DNA of 64,000 bases from Bifidobacterium asteroides. GTDB taxonomy: Bacteria; Actinomycetota; Actinomycetes; Actinomycetales; Bifidobacteriaceae. The stretch lies in assembly GCF_019469425.1 (NCBI RefSeq), contig NZ_CP048272.1, forward strand, positions 1,550,001-1,614,000, written 5' to 3'. The position numbers were made by a program, and so were the translations under genes. Within the stretch, counting starts at the first letter, position 1, and every line of letters starts with the position of its first letter. Positions 43,674 to 52,739 of the stretch are shown piece after piece. The notes beneath the pieces were generated by a model. It was given only the letters and a program-made list of their open reading frames with translations. It made no database searches and was not told where the DNA came from.

Positions 43674-44594
43674 TCACTTGGTATTGTCGCGCAGACCGCG
43701 CATTTGAATGGAATTGATGACGACCAGGGCCAGCAGCACAATCAGGGAGAGCGCTGCAGCCATGCCCAGGTCCTTCTTGGAGTCGAAGGCAAAGTTGTAA
43801 ATGAGCTCGACTACGGTCATGGTCGCGTTGTTCGGCCCACCCTTGGTCAGAATGAAGAACTGATCGAAAGCGAGAATGGACCCGGTTACACTATAGACCA
43901 AGCACATAATGATGGTCGGCCGCATCAAAGGAAGGGTGATTGACTTGAAAATCCGCCAAGTACCCGCCCCATCCATGCGCGCAGCTTCGTAAAGATCACC
44001 CGGAATGGATTGCAGACCTATCATCATGAGCAGCATGTAGTACCCCGAGAACCGCCAGACAATGACAATAATGGTGGCCCAAAGGGCACTCTGCCCGGTG
44101 GCCAGCACAGAACCATTGGCATGCATGAGTCCCAGATGAGCCAGGATTTCCGTGACCGGTCCCACCTGAGGCGAATACAGGGCATAGAAGAGCAACGATG
44201 CTGAAGCCAGTCCAGTGGCGCTAGGCAGCAGGAAGCAGGTCCTAAGCACGTTGTTCCATGCACTGGACTCTTGCACAAGCAAGGCCAATCCCAGTCCGAG
44301 GACCAGGAGAATAACGGTTACTATGACGGTGTACTCCAACGTGAACCCGATGGCATGGCCAAGCAGCTCATTGTGCAGAACCTTGATGAAATTCGTCGGA
44401 AAATTCCAACCCCGGTTACCGCCCATCAAGGTCCAGCGAGAACCTGCCATGACGATCAGCAGGACGATGGGAACGACGAAAAGGACGATAATGAACAGCC
44501 AATCCGGGAGAGCATAAATCATCCCTCGGCGCATTCTTCTTCCGCCTACCATGCTTCGTCTTCGTGTTACTGCTTGCCCACTGCTACCTGACAT
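43674..44594 (-). CDS. ABC sugar transporter permease (MalF type)
   Basis: The protein has 306 residues with six membrane helices and a basic N terminus (TRRRSMVGGRRMRRG). The EAA loop is YEAARMDGAGTWRIFKSITLPLMRP. It forms the heterodimeric channel with the MalG-type protein, whose ATG starts 9 bp after its stop. No ATPase gene is in the cassette; as usual for this family the importer must borrow a shared MsmK-type ATPase. Confidence 0.9.
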   Translation of the reverse strand: MSGSSGQAVTRRRSMVGGRRMRRGMIYALPDWLFIIVLFVVPIVLLIVMAGSRWTLMGGNRGWNFPTNFIKVLHNELLGHAIGFTLEYTVIVTVILLVLGLGLALLVQESSAWNNVLRTCFLLPSATGLASASLLFYALYSPQVGPVTEILAHLGLMHANGSVLATGQSALWATIIVIVWRFSGYYMLLMMIGLQSIPGDLYEAARMDGAGTWRIFKSITLPLMRPTIIMCLVYSVTGSILAFDQFFILTKGGPNNATMTVVELIYNFAFDSKKDLGMAAALSLIVLLALVVINSIQMRGLRDNTK

Positions 44595-44693
44595 ATTGCA
44601 CCCCTTCGTTGGTCATACCGATCGTCGGCGATCGTCAGAGAGGCTCCTCCGCAACCTTTCTGACGAAACCGATGGATCCTTATTTACGGCCAT

Positions 44694-46016
44694 TCACTCC
44701 TTGGACAGGACCTTGCTGACCGCCTGATTGTCGGCTTGCAAATTACCCTTGCCCCAGACGGCATTCTGTATCAGTAACTGCCAGGGCGACCCGGCGGCAT
44801 TGAAGGCCTCGTTGAAGGCCGGAGACTTTGGGGTCTGACCATGGCCGTCGACAATGACAGAATTGATGGTCTGTACCCGCGGATCAGCATCGGTATAAGC
44901 GGTCTTCAGGGTACGGATGTTCGATGCGGTGTCACCCTTGTCAGCAAACACCTGCTTCTGGCTATCCGCTTGCATCAGCCAGGAAAGGAAGTTCCAAGCC
45001 TGAGCGACATGCTTGCTGTCCTTGGAGATTCCCATGGCATCCCCGCCAAGGAAAGTGGCGGTCTTGCCCTCCTCAGTGCCGGGTATAGGAGCCACGCCAA
45101 CCTTGAATCCGCCCTTCTTCTCCGCTTCAATGACTGCGGTCACCGAAGTGTTGGGGTAGGGCATCACACCGACCTTTCCATTGGCGAATGGGGCTGTCCA
45201 AGTAGCGCCCGTCTCCTCCTTGGAGCCTGCTCCTAGGCCATTGGAGGTCTCAGCAAGCTGATGGTAAGCGTCCAGAGTGGCCTTCATAGAGGGGTTGTCC
45301 AGAGAAGCCTTGCTACCGTCGTCGTTCATCACTTCATGACCATCAGCCCACGAGGACGGGAAAAGATCAAATGCCAGCGCCCCGCCTGACTGACCAGCCA
45401 GATATGATCCTGAGACCCCGTCCTTGTTCAAACCGGCAATCTTCTTGGCCTGACTTGCGAATTCCTCTATGCTGGCTGGGCCTTTCTCCGGGTCCAGACC
45501 GGCCTGCTGGTAAAGGTCTTTGTTCCAGACCATGATCGAAACATCGGTGATGAAGGGCAGCGTGTATTTCTTGCCATCCACTGTTCCAGCCTTGATATGG
45601 CCCTGTTGAAGATCAGCTTTATTCGACAGGGCATCGATCTGCTTGGTGATGTCCTTGAAGATGCCCTCAGAAGCCCAATAGGGAATGCGGACTACATCAC
45701 CCGCCAGAATATCCGGCAGCGAACCAGTCTGGGAGGCTCCGCCTACCTTGCCTTCCATATCGTCGTTGGGGATAATCTCCAACTTGACCTTGTTCTTGTG
45801 GGACTTGTTGTACACAGCGACCACGTTTTTTGCCTGCCGCTCCAGTGGCGATCTGGTCCACAGGGTGATTTGCTCCCCATCGTCCGTCCCCTTGGCCGGT
45901 ATCTTGTCGGAAACCGCGCCGGGCTGCGATCCTCCTCCACATGCGGCCAATGGCAGGAGCATGGCGACAGCGGCTATGGCTGTCGTCGTACGTACGATGC
46001 TCTTCATCGAGATCAT
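44694..46016 (-). CDS. ABC sugar-binding lipoprotein
   Basis: The protein has 440 residues from ATG 46016 (MISMKSIV) or 46007. The signal peptide ends with lipobox LAAC near residue 25, followed by a Gly/Ser linker. It is a family 1 solute-binding protein: TLWTRSP, YNKSHKNKVKLEIIPND, GDAMGISKDSKHVAQAWNF. It captures the oligosaccharide outside the membrane. A 99-bp gap with a possible CGATCG-based hairpin separates it from the first permease, which fits higher expression of the binding protein. Confidence 0.9.
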   Translation of the reverse strand: MISMKSIVRTTTAIAAVAMLLPLAACGGGSQPGAVSDKIPAKGTDDGEQITLWTRSPLERQAKNVVAVYNKSHKNKVKLEIIPNDDMEGKVGGASQTGSLPDILAGDVVRIPYWASEGIFKDITKQIDALSNKADLQQGHIKAGTVDGKKYTLPFITDVSIMVWNKDLYQQAGLDPEKGPASIEEFASQAKKIAGLNKDGVSGSYLAGQSGGALAFDLFPSSWADGHEVMNDDGSKASLDNPSMKATLDAYHQLAETSNGLGAGSKEETGATWTAPFANGKVGVMPYPNTSVTAVIEAEKKGGFKVGVAPIPGTEEGKTATFLGGDAMGISKDSKHVAQAWNFLSWLMQADSQKQVFADKGDTASNIRTLKTAYTDADPRVQTINSVIVDGHGQTPKSPAFNEAFNAAGSPWQLLIQNAVWGKGNLQADNQAVSKVLSKE

Positions 46017-46356
46017 ATCTGCTTCTTTCTCTACGTTCCCGCTCATCGTTGAGAGCTGGCTGCGGAAACTCCGCTTAGCATTCGACGAGTCTCATTTGAA
46101 TCCAACCGAATGATCCACGCCAAAAGCCCTTTCATCATATGTGATATCAGCGAAAATGCAAAATCGCTTTCTCACAGTGTTGCAAATCTATTGATTATTC
46201 ATAGATGAAGTATTTTCCTCTACTTTTTTGTCGTCTATGCGAAAATGAAGGTTTTGAGTTTTCGCAACTGCCGAAATCCTCGCAAGACCGCACTAGCATA
46301 TGGATTAACACACGATGCAATCAACTGCTCGGAAAATTCACGAACTGGAGTCGGAC
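46017..46356. promoter_or_regulatory. Divergent control region of the arabinoside cassette with two LacI-type operator candidates
   Basis: The 340-bp gap between the binding protein and the LacI gene holds no gene. Two imperfect palindromes stand out: AGCGA-N10-TCGCT at 46149-46168 and GCGAAAA-N13-TTTTCGC at 46239-46265. Their shared half-site GCGA suggests operators for the adjacent LacI protein. GGAG lies before ATG 46357. Confidence 0.5.
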
Positions 46357-47367
46357 ATGGAGAAGACAACACGGACTGTCAGGCTGTCGGATGTGGCACG
46401 AATGGCCCAGGTGTCGCTATCGACGGCTTCTAAAGCGCTTCATGACCAGCCCAGGGTGAGTCCAGCGACCAGAAAAAAGGTTCGGGCAGCGGCAGAACGT
46501 CTGCACTACAGTCCAAACAAGATGGCTCAATCGCTGGCCAGCGGCAAGAGCGGCATCATCGGTCTGGTCACCTCAGACCTGACCGGCCGTTTTTCAACCC
46601 CTATCCTAATTGGGGCCGAAAACGAGTTGCGCGCTGGCTCCGTATCTGTTTTGCTGGCGAACGCCCGAGGTGATGAAGCCTTGGAACGCAGCCATGTTGA
46701 AAAACTACTCTCGTTGAATGTGGACGGCCTGCTCATCGTGCAGAGGGAAACCAATCCCCGTTCCAGCCTGGGAAACGTAGGTGTCCCTTTGGTCTATGCA
46801 TATGGACCGTCAACCAATCCCAATGATGCTTCTGTCACCTGCGACAATGTCGATGCCGGACGAATCGCAGTCAATTCGCTCATCTCCTGCGGACGCAACA
46901 AAATAGCCATCATTGGAGGCGACGAAACTTTTACAGCAGCCACAGATCGGACCAAGGGATCACTTGAGGCGCTGGCAGAATTCGGCCTTGAACCTGCTGG
47001 GCCAATCCGATACGGCCGTTGGAATGAGAATTGGGGACGCGCAGCTACCAGACTATTGCTTGACCAAGGCGTCGATTTTGATGCAGTCGTCTGTCAAAGT
47101 GACCAACTGGCAAGGGGCTGCATCGATGCACTGAAGCAACAGGGGCTGTCGATTCCTGATGACGTGGCGGTGGTAGGCCACGACAACTGGGATGTGCTGG
47201 TCAACGCCTCCAGGCCTTCATTGACTAGCATCGACAACAACACCGAGCTGATTGGCCGCATTGCCGCTCGGCAGCTCATGGATGCCATCAAAGGACAGCC
47301 GCACCATGGGATTGACTATGTACCCTGCCGTCTGATTCAACGCGAGTCAACGGTACCCATGGATTAA
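46357..47367 (+). CDS. LacI-family regulator of the arabinoside cassette
   Basis: The protein has 336 residues from ATG 46357 with GGAG six bases upstream. The HTH at residues 8-30 is VRLSDVARMAQVSLSTASKALHDQP, with the hinge-helix region SPNKMAQSLASGKSG. A sugar-binding sensor domain follows, with VVGHDNWDVLVNASRPSLTSID near the end. It is divergent from the transporter and GH127 genes and probably represses them. It is not close in sequence to the LacI protein of cassette A. Confidence 0.9.
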   Translation: MEKTTRTVRLSDVARMAQVSLSTASKALHDQPRVSPATRKKVRAAAERLHYSPNKMAQSLASGKSGIIGLVTSDLTGRFSTPILIGAENELRAGSVSVLLANARGDEALERSHVEKLLSLNVDGLLIVQRETNPRSSLGNVGVPLVYAYGPSTNPNDASVTCDNVDAGRIAVNSLISCGRNKIAIIGGDETFTAATDRTKGSLEALAEFGLEPAGPIRYGRWNENWGRAATRLLLDQGVDFDAVVCQSDQLARGCIDALKQQGLSIPDDVAVVGHDNWDVLVNASRPSLTSIDNNTELIGRIAARQLMDAIKGQPHHGIDYVPCRLIQRESTVPMD

Positions 47368-47375
47368 AGCAAGAT

Positions 47376-47415
47376 AGAGGCCCAGGCTGAGCTTTCATCT
47401 TCAGCCTGGGCCTCT
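47376..47415. terminator. Bidirectional terminator between LacI and luxS
   Basis: A perfect 15-bp stem, AGAGGCCCAGGCTGA/TCAGCCTGGGCCTCT, has the loop GCTTTCATCT. The 13-mer TGAGCTTTCATCT within it recurs at 39903-39915 at the same edge of cassette A. Confidence 0.88.
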
Positions 47416-47417
47416 TA

Positions 47418-47807
47418 GTCAGCGTTCAGACCAGCTTGCGCTCGTAAGGATCGGAGCTGATGCCAGCGGCCACAATGTCGCGGCTCCACTGCTTGGCCGA
47501 GAAGAGCGAATGGTCGCGGTAGTTGCCGCAGGAGGTGATCTCGGTGCCGGGCACGTCATCCCAGGTGGCCTTTTCGGCGATGAACTCCAACGACTCCTTC
47601 AGAGCCTTGGCCACATCCTCGGTCGAATGACGGCCCCAGGCAAGCAGATGGAAGCCCGTCCGGCAACCGAAGGGCGAGCAGTCGATGTAGCCGGGAATGC
47701 GTTCGCGCAGGAGCACGGCGATGGTGTGCTCAATGGTGTGCAGCCCAGCAGTTGGAATGGCGTTCTGGTTGGGCTGGACCAGGCGCAGATCATAGTTAGA
47801 GATGATG
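47418..47807. repeat. 390-bp direct repeat, copy 2 (luxS 3' part, parental)
   Basis: This is the intact-luxS copy of the repeat at 39974-40363, with two base differences. It ends inside luxS after codon 35 counted from the start. Confidence 0.95.
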
Positions 47808-47908
47808 TCTCCCTGCGGGCCCTTCTCTTCGTCGATCAGACGAACGTAGGGCGCCTTGACCTTGGTGTGGTCCAGTTGGAAGCTCTCTACGATAGGTTTG
47901 TCAGCCAT
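47426..47908 (-). CDS. luxS: S-ribosylhomocysteine lyase LuxS
   Basis: The protein has 160 residues from ATG 47908 with AGGAAAGGAAA upstream. LuxS splits S-ribosylhomocysteine into homocysteine and the autoinducer-2 precursor DPD. Zinc ligands lie in HTIEH (residues 57-61) and Cys127 of [10 protein letters not shown], and the catalytic Cys is Cys82 in SPFGCRTGF. Length and motifs are complete. It lies next to recQ, separated by 112 bp. Its last 126 codons are duplicated in the chimeric gene at 39982-40635. Confidence 0.97.
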   Translation of the reverse strand: MADKPIVESFQLDHTKVKAPYVRLIDEEKGPQGDIISNYDLRLVQPNQNAIPTAGLHTIEHTIAVLLRERIPGYIDCSPFGCRTGFHLLAWGRHSTEDVAKALKESLEFIAEKATWDDVPGTEITSCGNYRDHSLFSAKQWSRDIVAAGISSDPYERKLV

Positions 47909-48020
47909 TGTAATTTCCTTTCCTGTCGGGCGCCCATACGAAAGGCAGCCGCGGTGAAGTCATGCATACCTCATGGTAGGCCGACCCGCCTATCAGACCC
48001 TGCCGTGCCCATGGCCATAT

Positions 48021-49988
48021 TCACCCTCTTCCGGCCGAGAACTCGGAAATGACCCCCATGAACTGGGGCCCATATTGCTCCAGTTTGTGCTGTCCCACCC
48101 CGTTGACGGTCAGGAAGGTCGCATCGTCGACGGGCCGAAGGCGGCACATATCGCGCAGCGCCTTGTCGGAGAAGACGATGTAGGGAGGCTTGCCGATCTC
48201 GCGGGCTATGCTGGTCCGCAGATCGCGCAGCTTCTGGAAGAGTTCCTCATCCTCTGGGCTGGCATCGCTTGCGCCGGCCTGATCGAGACCGTCATCGCCG
48301 ACTGTCGAAGAAGACCCGCCGCCGAAGACCTTGCCTGAAATACTCGGGCGTTCCGTCCGCTTGATTTCGTAATGGAAGTCCGGTCTGACCGTCTGTACAG
48401 CCTTGGGTCCGAAGTGGACCATGGGCAGCCGCCCTTCGGTGATATGCAGATACCCGTCCGAGGCCATCTGGTTAAGCACGTCGCGAATTCGCGCCTCTGG
48501 AACCTGGGCCAGAGCGCCATAGCTGGGGCACCGATCCAGCCTTCGCTGAAGAAGGTCCTGCGAGCGCGAACCCCGGAGGATCTGAGCGATCTTGCCGGAG
48601 CCGAATCGCTGGTTCACATCATGCACGCACCTGCTGATGGCACGGGCCACATCGCTGACGTCGATAGTCGTGAAGGTGCTCAGACAGTTGGAACAGTTCT
48701 GGCAGCCGACGCTGCCCGTGTCGGGATGCCCTGCTGTGACGGATTTGCCCTTGTCGGCCTCGGCGGGCGAAAGACCTGCAGCAGCCTGGTCCACCTCCTC
48801 GCCGAAGTACCGCAACATGTACTGGTGAAGGCAGCCAGTGGTTCGACAGTAGCCGATCATGACATTGAGCAGACGCCGGTGTTCGGCCCTGACCGCTTCA
48901 GTCTGTTCACCGGTCAGTCTGTCGTTGCCATTGTCCATGTCCAAGAGCCGCCTGCGGGTGACGATGTCGCTCTCGTTCCACAGCAGCGAGCATCGGGCGG
49001 GCTCGCCGTCGCGTCCCGCCCTGCCGGCCTCCTGGTAGTAGGCCTCGATACTCTCAGGCATATTGTGATGAACGACATAGCGCACGTTGGACTTGTCGAT
49101 GCCCATGCCGAAAGCATTGGTGGCCACGACCACCTGCACCTTGTCGTCAACGAAGTCCCGTTGTGCCTGCACCCTGTCCTGGGTATCCATGCCAGCGTGG
49201 TAGCTGACAGCGCTGACACCAGCCTTGGTCAGATCATCGGCAAGGGCTTCGGTCTCCTTGCGGGTGGCGCAGTAGACGATGCCCGAATCGTCCTGATGCT
49301 TCAGGGCGTACTGGACCACCCAGCGATTCTTGTATTTACTCTCCAGCTTGATCACGTCGAAGAAGAGGTTTGGCCTGTCGAATCCTGTCACCGCTACATA
49401 GGGGTCGTTCAAGCCCAGCATGTATACGATGTCGCGCCGAACCTTCTCGGTCGCCGTAGCAGTGAAGGCTGCCACCGTGGGCCGGTTAGGCAGGGATCTG
49501 ATGAAATCGCCGATGCCCAGGTAGGCAGGGCGAAAGTCCTGACCCCACTGGGATACGCAGTGGGCCTCATCCACAGCCAGCAGGGAGATCCTCGTACGCT
49601 GGGCGAATTCCCTGAATCTGGGGGCATCCAGCCGCTCGGGAGCCACATAGAGGATCTTGCTGCGTCCCTGGGCAGCTTCCGCCAGGGCCAAAGACTGCTC
49701 ATCCATAGCTTGGGTGGAATTGACGAACGAGGCCTGGATGCCGGCATCCTCCAGCCCGTCCACCTGGTCCTTCATCAGGGAAACCAAGGGGGAGATGACG
49801 ATGGTCAACCCGTCCAGCAGGGTGGCAGGAATCTGATAGCAGATGGACTTGCCAGCCCCGGTCGGCATCACACCCAGGCAGTCCTGCCCACCCAGAATCG
49901 CCTTGACCAGATCTTCCTGACCCGGGCGAAAAGACTCATATCCGAAATACCGCTTCAGCGCCTGCCCTGCATCCTGGATGTCCACCAT
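48021..49988 (-). CDS. recQ: ATP-dependent DNA helicase RecQ
   Basis: The protein has 655 residues from ATG 49988 (MVDIQDAG) behind GGGGAATC; the longer frame to 50048 is unlikely. Helicase motifs include MPTGAGKSICYQIPA (Walker A), AVDEAHCVSQWGQDFR (DEAH plus aromatic loop) and YYQEAGRAGRDG (motif VI). Zinc cysteines lie in CRTTGCLHQYML and CQNCSNC, followed by a winged helix and a C-terminal HRDC domain. It works in recombination repair. Confidence 0.96.
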   Translation of the reverse strand: MVDIQDAGQALKRYFGYESFRPGQEDLVKAILGGQDCLGVMPTGAGKSICYQIPATLLDGLTIVISPLVSLMKDQVDGLEDAGIQASFVNSTQAMDEQSLALAEAAQGRSKILYVAPERLDAPRFREFAQRTRISLLAVDEAHCVSQWGQDFRPAYLGIGDFIRSLPNRPTVAAFTATATEKVRRDIVYMLGLNDPYVAVTGFDRPNLFFDVIKLESKYKNRWVVQYALKHQDDSGIVYCATRKETEALADDLTKAGVSAVSYHAGMDTQDRVQAQRDFVDDKVQVVVATNAFGMGIDKSNVRYVVHHNMPESIEAYYQEAGRAGRDGEPARCSLLWNESDIVTRRRLLDMDNGNDRLTGEQTEAVRAEHRRLLNVMIGYCRTTGCLHQYMLRYFGEEVDQAAAGLSPAEADKGKSVTAGHPDTGSVGCQNCSNCLSTFTTIDVSDVARAISRCVHDVNQRFGSGKIAQILRGSRSQDLLQRRLDRCPSYGALAQVPEARIRDVLNQMASDGYLHITEGRLPMVHFGPKAVQTVRPDFHYEIKRTERPSISGKVFGGGSSSTVGDDGLDQAGASDASPEDEELFQKLRDLRTSIAREIGKPPYIVFSDKALRDMCRLRPVDDATFLTVNGVGQHKLEQYGPQFMGVISEFSAGRG

Positions 49989-50069
49989 GATTCCCCAGTC
50001 TATTGCCACGGCAGGAGTCAAGCAGTGGGCGAACGACCATGTGGTCAATCGTGGGACATAGACGGAAAC

Positions 50070-50918
50070 CTACAGGGTCGCGGCTGCCAGCAACTGTCTG
50101 GTATAGGACTGCTTGGGATGATTGAGGATTGCTTCCACCGGCCCCTCCTCCACCGCCTTTCCCTGGCTGAGCACCATGACCCTGTCTGCGATGTGCTGGA
50201 CCACGCCCAGATCATGGGAGATGATGATCATGGACATGCCATTTGACGGATCACTCTGCTGTTTGGACTGGGCCATGATGGATTGAAGGGTATGGAGAAT
50301 CCCGACGCGTGCTGAGACATCGATGGCGCTCATGGGCTCATCGGCCAGGAGTATCCGGGGCTTCACGATCAGAGCCCGGGCTATGGCCGCCCGCTGGGCC
50401 TGGCCTCCGGACAGATCCGAAGGATAAGCCGTCATGATCCTGCCGGGGTCAAGCTGAACCTCCGACAAGACCTTGGCCACCTGATCAGCAGGGCCCGTCC
50501 TGTTCTGACGACGATGCCATAGGTGTCCACCCCCCCTGCGCCTGGCAGCCAGAAGAGGTTCGGCGACCGATCGGCCGATGGTCCACCGGGGGTCGAGAGA
50601 GGCGAAGGGATTCTGAAAGACCAGAGCAGAGTCTCGCGCAAGCGACTTGGCGGCCGGGGAACCGTGGAGAACCGATCTGCCCAAATATGCCACCTGCCCG
50701 GCATCAGCCCTCAACTGACCCAGGAGCAGACGGGAAAGCGTGGTTTTCCCTGAACCTGACTCCCCTATGATCGCCAGGCACTCCCCCGGCAGGAGGGAGA
50801 CATCGATTCCGTCAACCGCAGCCTTTCGAACCATGCCGCTGCCATTGGAGGCATAGGCCTTGGTCAGGCCCCTCCCGATCAGGATCGGATCGGCATGTGC
50901 ACCGTCAGTCGCCATCAT
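50070..50918 (-). CDS. Peptide ABC transporter ATPase (OppF/DppF type)
   Basis: The protein has 282 residues from ATG 50918, where GGAG is six bases upstream; METS at 50930 is less likely. Walker A is GESGSGKTTLS, the signature is DLSGGQAQRAAIARAL, Walker B is RILLADEPMSAIDVS, and the H-loop is IISHDLGVV. It overlaps the end of the OppD-type gene by 14 bp. It energises the second half-site of the peptide importer. Confidence 0.9.
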   Translation of the reverse strand: MMATDGAHADPILIGRGLTKAYASNGSGMVRKAAVDGIDVSLLPGECLAIIGESGSGKTTLSRLLLGQLRADAGQVAYLGRSVLHGSPAAKSLARDSALVFQNPFASLDPRWTIGRSVAEPLLAARRRGGGHLWHRRQNRTGPADQVAKVLSEVQLDPGRIMTAYPSDLSGGQAQRAAIARALIVKPRILLADEPMSAIDVSARVGILHTLQSIMAQSKQQSDPSNGMSMIIISHDLGVVQHIADRVMVLSQGKAVEEGPVEAILNHPKQSYTRQLLAAATL

Positions 50919-51699
50919 GCTTGTCTCCATCTGCGCTCAGCGTCAACTCTCTGGCCGCTCTCACCAAGGTCCTGCCCTGTGGACTGGATGGGCTGCGCAG
51001 AATGCTGCGAGTCTGCCCGCTTTCCACCACTCGGCCTGCGTCAAGGATGTAGCAGTAATCAGCAACCCGAGCCAGTACGGAGAAGTCATGGGTGATGAAC
51101 AGCAAGGAGGCCCCGCTTTGGTCAACCAAGGAGACCAACAGATCCACGACCTGCCGCTGGGTGATGGCATCCAGGGCCGTGGTCGGCTCGTCCGCCAAGA
51201 TCAGTCTGGGCTTGGTGACTAGGGCTGCAGCTATAGCCGCCCGCTGCTGCTGGCCTCCGGACAGCTCATGCGGATAGGAGCCAGCCAGTCCCACATCCAA
51301 CCCGACCTGTTCCAATATTTCCATGACCCGTCTACGCCTTTCCTGGGCGCTCAGGCGGTAGTGGCGGCGAAGAGGGAGCTCCACCTGGCTGTAGACCTTC
51401 TTGACAGGGTTCAGGGCCATGGAAGGATTCTGAAAGATCATGCCCATCCGGGAACCGCGCAGGTCCGCCAGAGACTGGTCATCAGAACCGAGAATCTGGA
51501 GCCCGTCCACCAGAATGGATCCAGACAGGGAGGCCATCAGTGGTGCTGTGCCCAGAACGCTGCGGGCGATCATCGACTTTCCGGAGCCTGAGGAGCCGAT
51601 CAGGCCGACCCGTTGGCCGTCCCCCACCTTGAGGTCCACCTGGTCGAGAATGGTGCGGCCATTGATGGACAGACTCAGGCCGTCAATACTCAGCGACAT
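50905..51699 (-). CDS. Peptide ABC transporter ATPase (OppD/DppD type)
   Basis: The protein has 264 residues from ATG 51699 with GGGAGG upstream. Walker A is GSSGSGKSMIAR, the signature [17 protein letters not shown], Walker B LILADEPTTALDAI and the H-loop FITHDFSVL. It overlaps the OppC-type permease by 10 bp. It lacks the usual long C-terminal Fe-S/regulatory extension and is short for OppD. Confidence 0.9.
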   Translation of the reverse strand: MSLSIDGLSLSINGRTILDQVDLKVGDGQRVGLIGSSGSGKSMIARSVLGTAPLMASLSGSILVDGLQILGSDDQSLADLRGSRMGMIFQNPSMALNPVKKVYSQVELPLRRHYRLSAQERRRRVMEILEQVGLDVGLAGSYPHELSGGQQQRAAIAAALVTKPRLILADEPTTALDAITQRQVVDLLVSLVDQSGASLLFITHDFSVLARVADYCYILDAGRVVESGQTRSILRSPSSPQGRTLVRAARELTLSADGDKHDGD

Positions 51700-52739
51700 G
51701 GCTGACCTCCCTCGCCGGCATGGATCTCACTTTCGATATGATGATCGGAGTCATCTGATTGCGCAGACGTTTCCTGGCGCTTCTCAGACCGGAGAGCGGA
51801 CCAACCCGCGGTAGCCACGGCGGCCCTGAGACAGGGGTTGGAAACCGGATCAATGGCATCGCGCAGGGCATCACCGAACAGGTTCAGCGCCACCACCACC
51901 ATGGTGACCACCAAGCCGGGCCAGAGCACGGTCAGCGGAAAGACATTAATGAACTTGACCGAGGTGGTCAGCGAATGACCCCAGGAGGGCAGGCCAGAGG
52001 GAACACCCACCCCCAGATAGGTCAACCCTGCCTCAGCTAGAACGGAGGTCCCCGCCGACATGGAGAGCTGCACACACAGGACCGGAATGATATTGGGCAC
52101 CAGGTGGGTACAGAAGATTCTGAAGGACCCAACTCCACTGTGCCGGGCGGATTGCACGTAGTCCGACTCTTCCGCCAGGAGCGCCTGGGGCCGCACGATC
52201 CGGGCCAGGTTGAGTCCGTAGCCGAAACCACAGGCCACGACAACCACGGCAATGCTGGGTCCCAGGGGGACGGCCAGGACCAGAGCCAGCAGGACTGTGG
52301 GCAAGGAAATCAGGGCATCGATCAGCACCACGACCGTCTGCGATACTGCAGAACGTCGGGAGACCATGGCCATGACCAGAAGGAGCCCCAATACGCCTGA
52401 CAGGATGACCGTCAGAAGGCAGATGGCCAGGTTGGTGGCCGACCCCGCCATCAGCCAGGAGAGAATGTCTGCTCCGGTGCCGTCCGTTCCCAACAGATGG
52501 TCGCGGCTGGGAGCCTGCCAGATCCGGTACCCGTCAGTGTCCCAAATAGGAACCGGGGTCCAGAACCTGGAGACCAGGGAGACCAGGATCCAAATGGCCA
52601 GAACAATCAGCGAGTATCGCCCAGAGGGCTTGCGCCACATGCTGGCCAGCACCAAACGCGTCCGCCCGAAAAATCCCAGTCGGCCGGGGAAAGCGGCCCT
52701 CGATCCCAGGCGGGGCCTGTCTGTATGCCCCCAGCCCAT
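51690..52739 (-). CDS. Peptide ABC transporter permease (OppC/DppC type)
   Basis: The protein has 349 residues and about six membrane helices. The BPD_transp_1 signature EESDYVQSARHSGVGSFRIF is present, and the helix-1 region RYSLIVLAIWILVSLVS is preceded by a long basic N terminus. A hydrophilic C-terminal tail of some 50 residues beyond the last helix is unusual. The start overlaps the OppB stop (TGATG). Confidence 0.88.
   Translation of the reverse strand: MGWGHTDRPRLGSRAAFPGRLGFFGRTRLVLASMWRKPSGRYSLIVLAIWILVSLVSRFWTPVPIWDTDGYRIWQAPSRDHLLGTDGTGADILSWLMAGSATNLAICLLTVILSGVLGLLLVMAMVSRRSAVSQTVVVLIDALISLPTVLLALVLAVPLGPSIAVVVVACGFGYGLNLARIVRPQALLAEESDYVQSARHSGVGSFRIFCTHLVPNIIPVLCVQLSMSAGTSVLAEAGLTYLGVGVPSGLPSWGHSLTTSVKFINVFPLTVLWPGLVVTMVVVALNLFGDALRDAIDPVSNPCLRAAVATAGWSALRSEKRQETSAQSDDSDHHIESEIHAGEGGQPCR

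Noticed and set aside
44595-44693. A terminator between binding protein and first permease of cassette B
   Set aside because: Only overlapping CGATCG palindromes are present, with no clear stem and no T-run, so it is not listed as a terminator.
48372-50246. A 624-codon plus-strand frame opposite recQ
   Set aside because: RecQ on the other strand is complete with helicase motifs. The antisense peptide is a shadow of its codon pattern.
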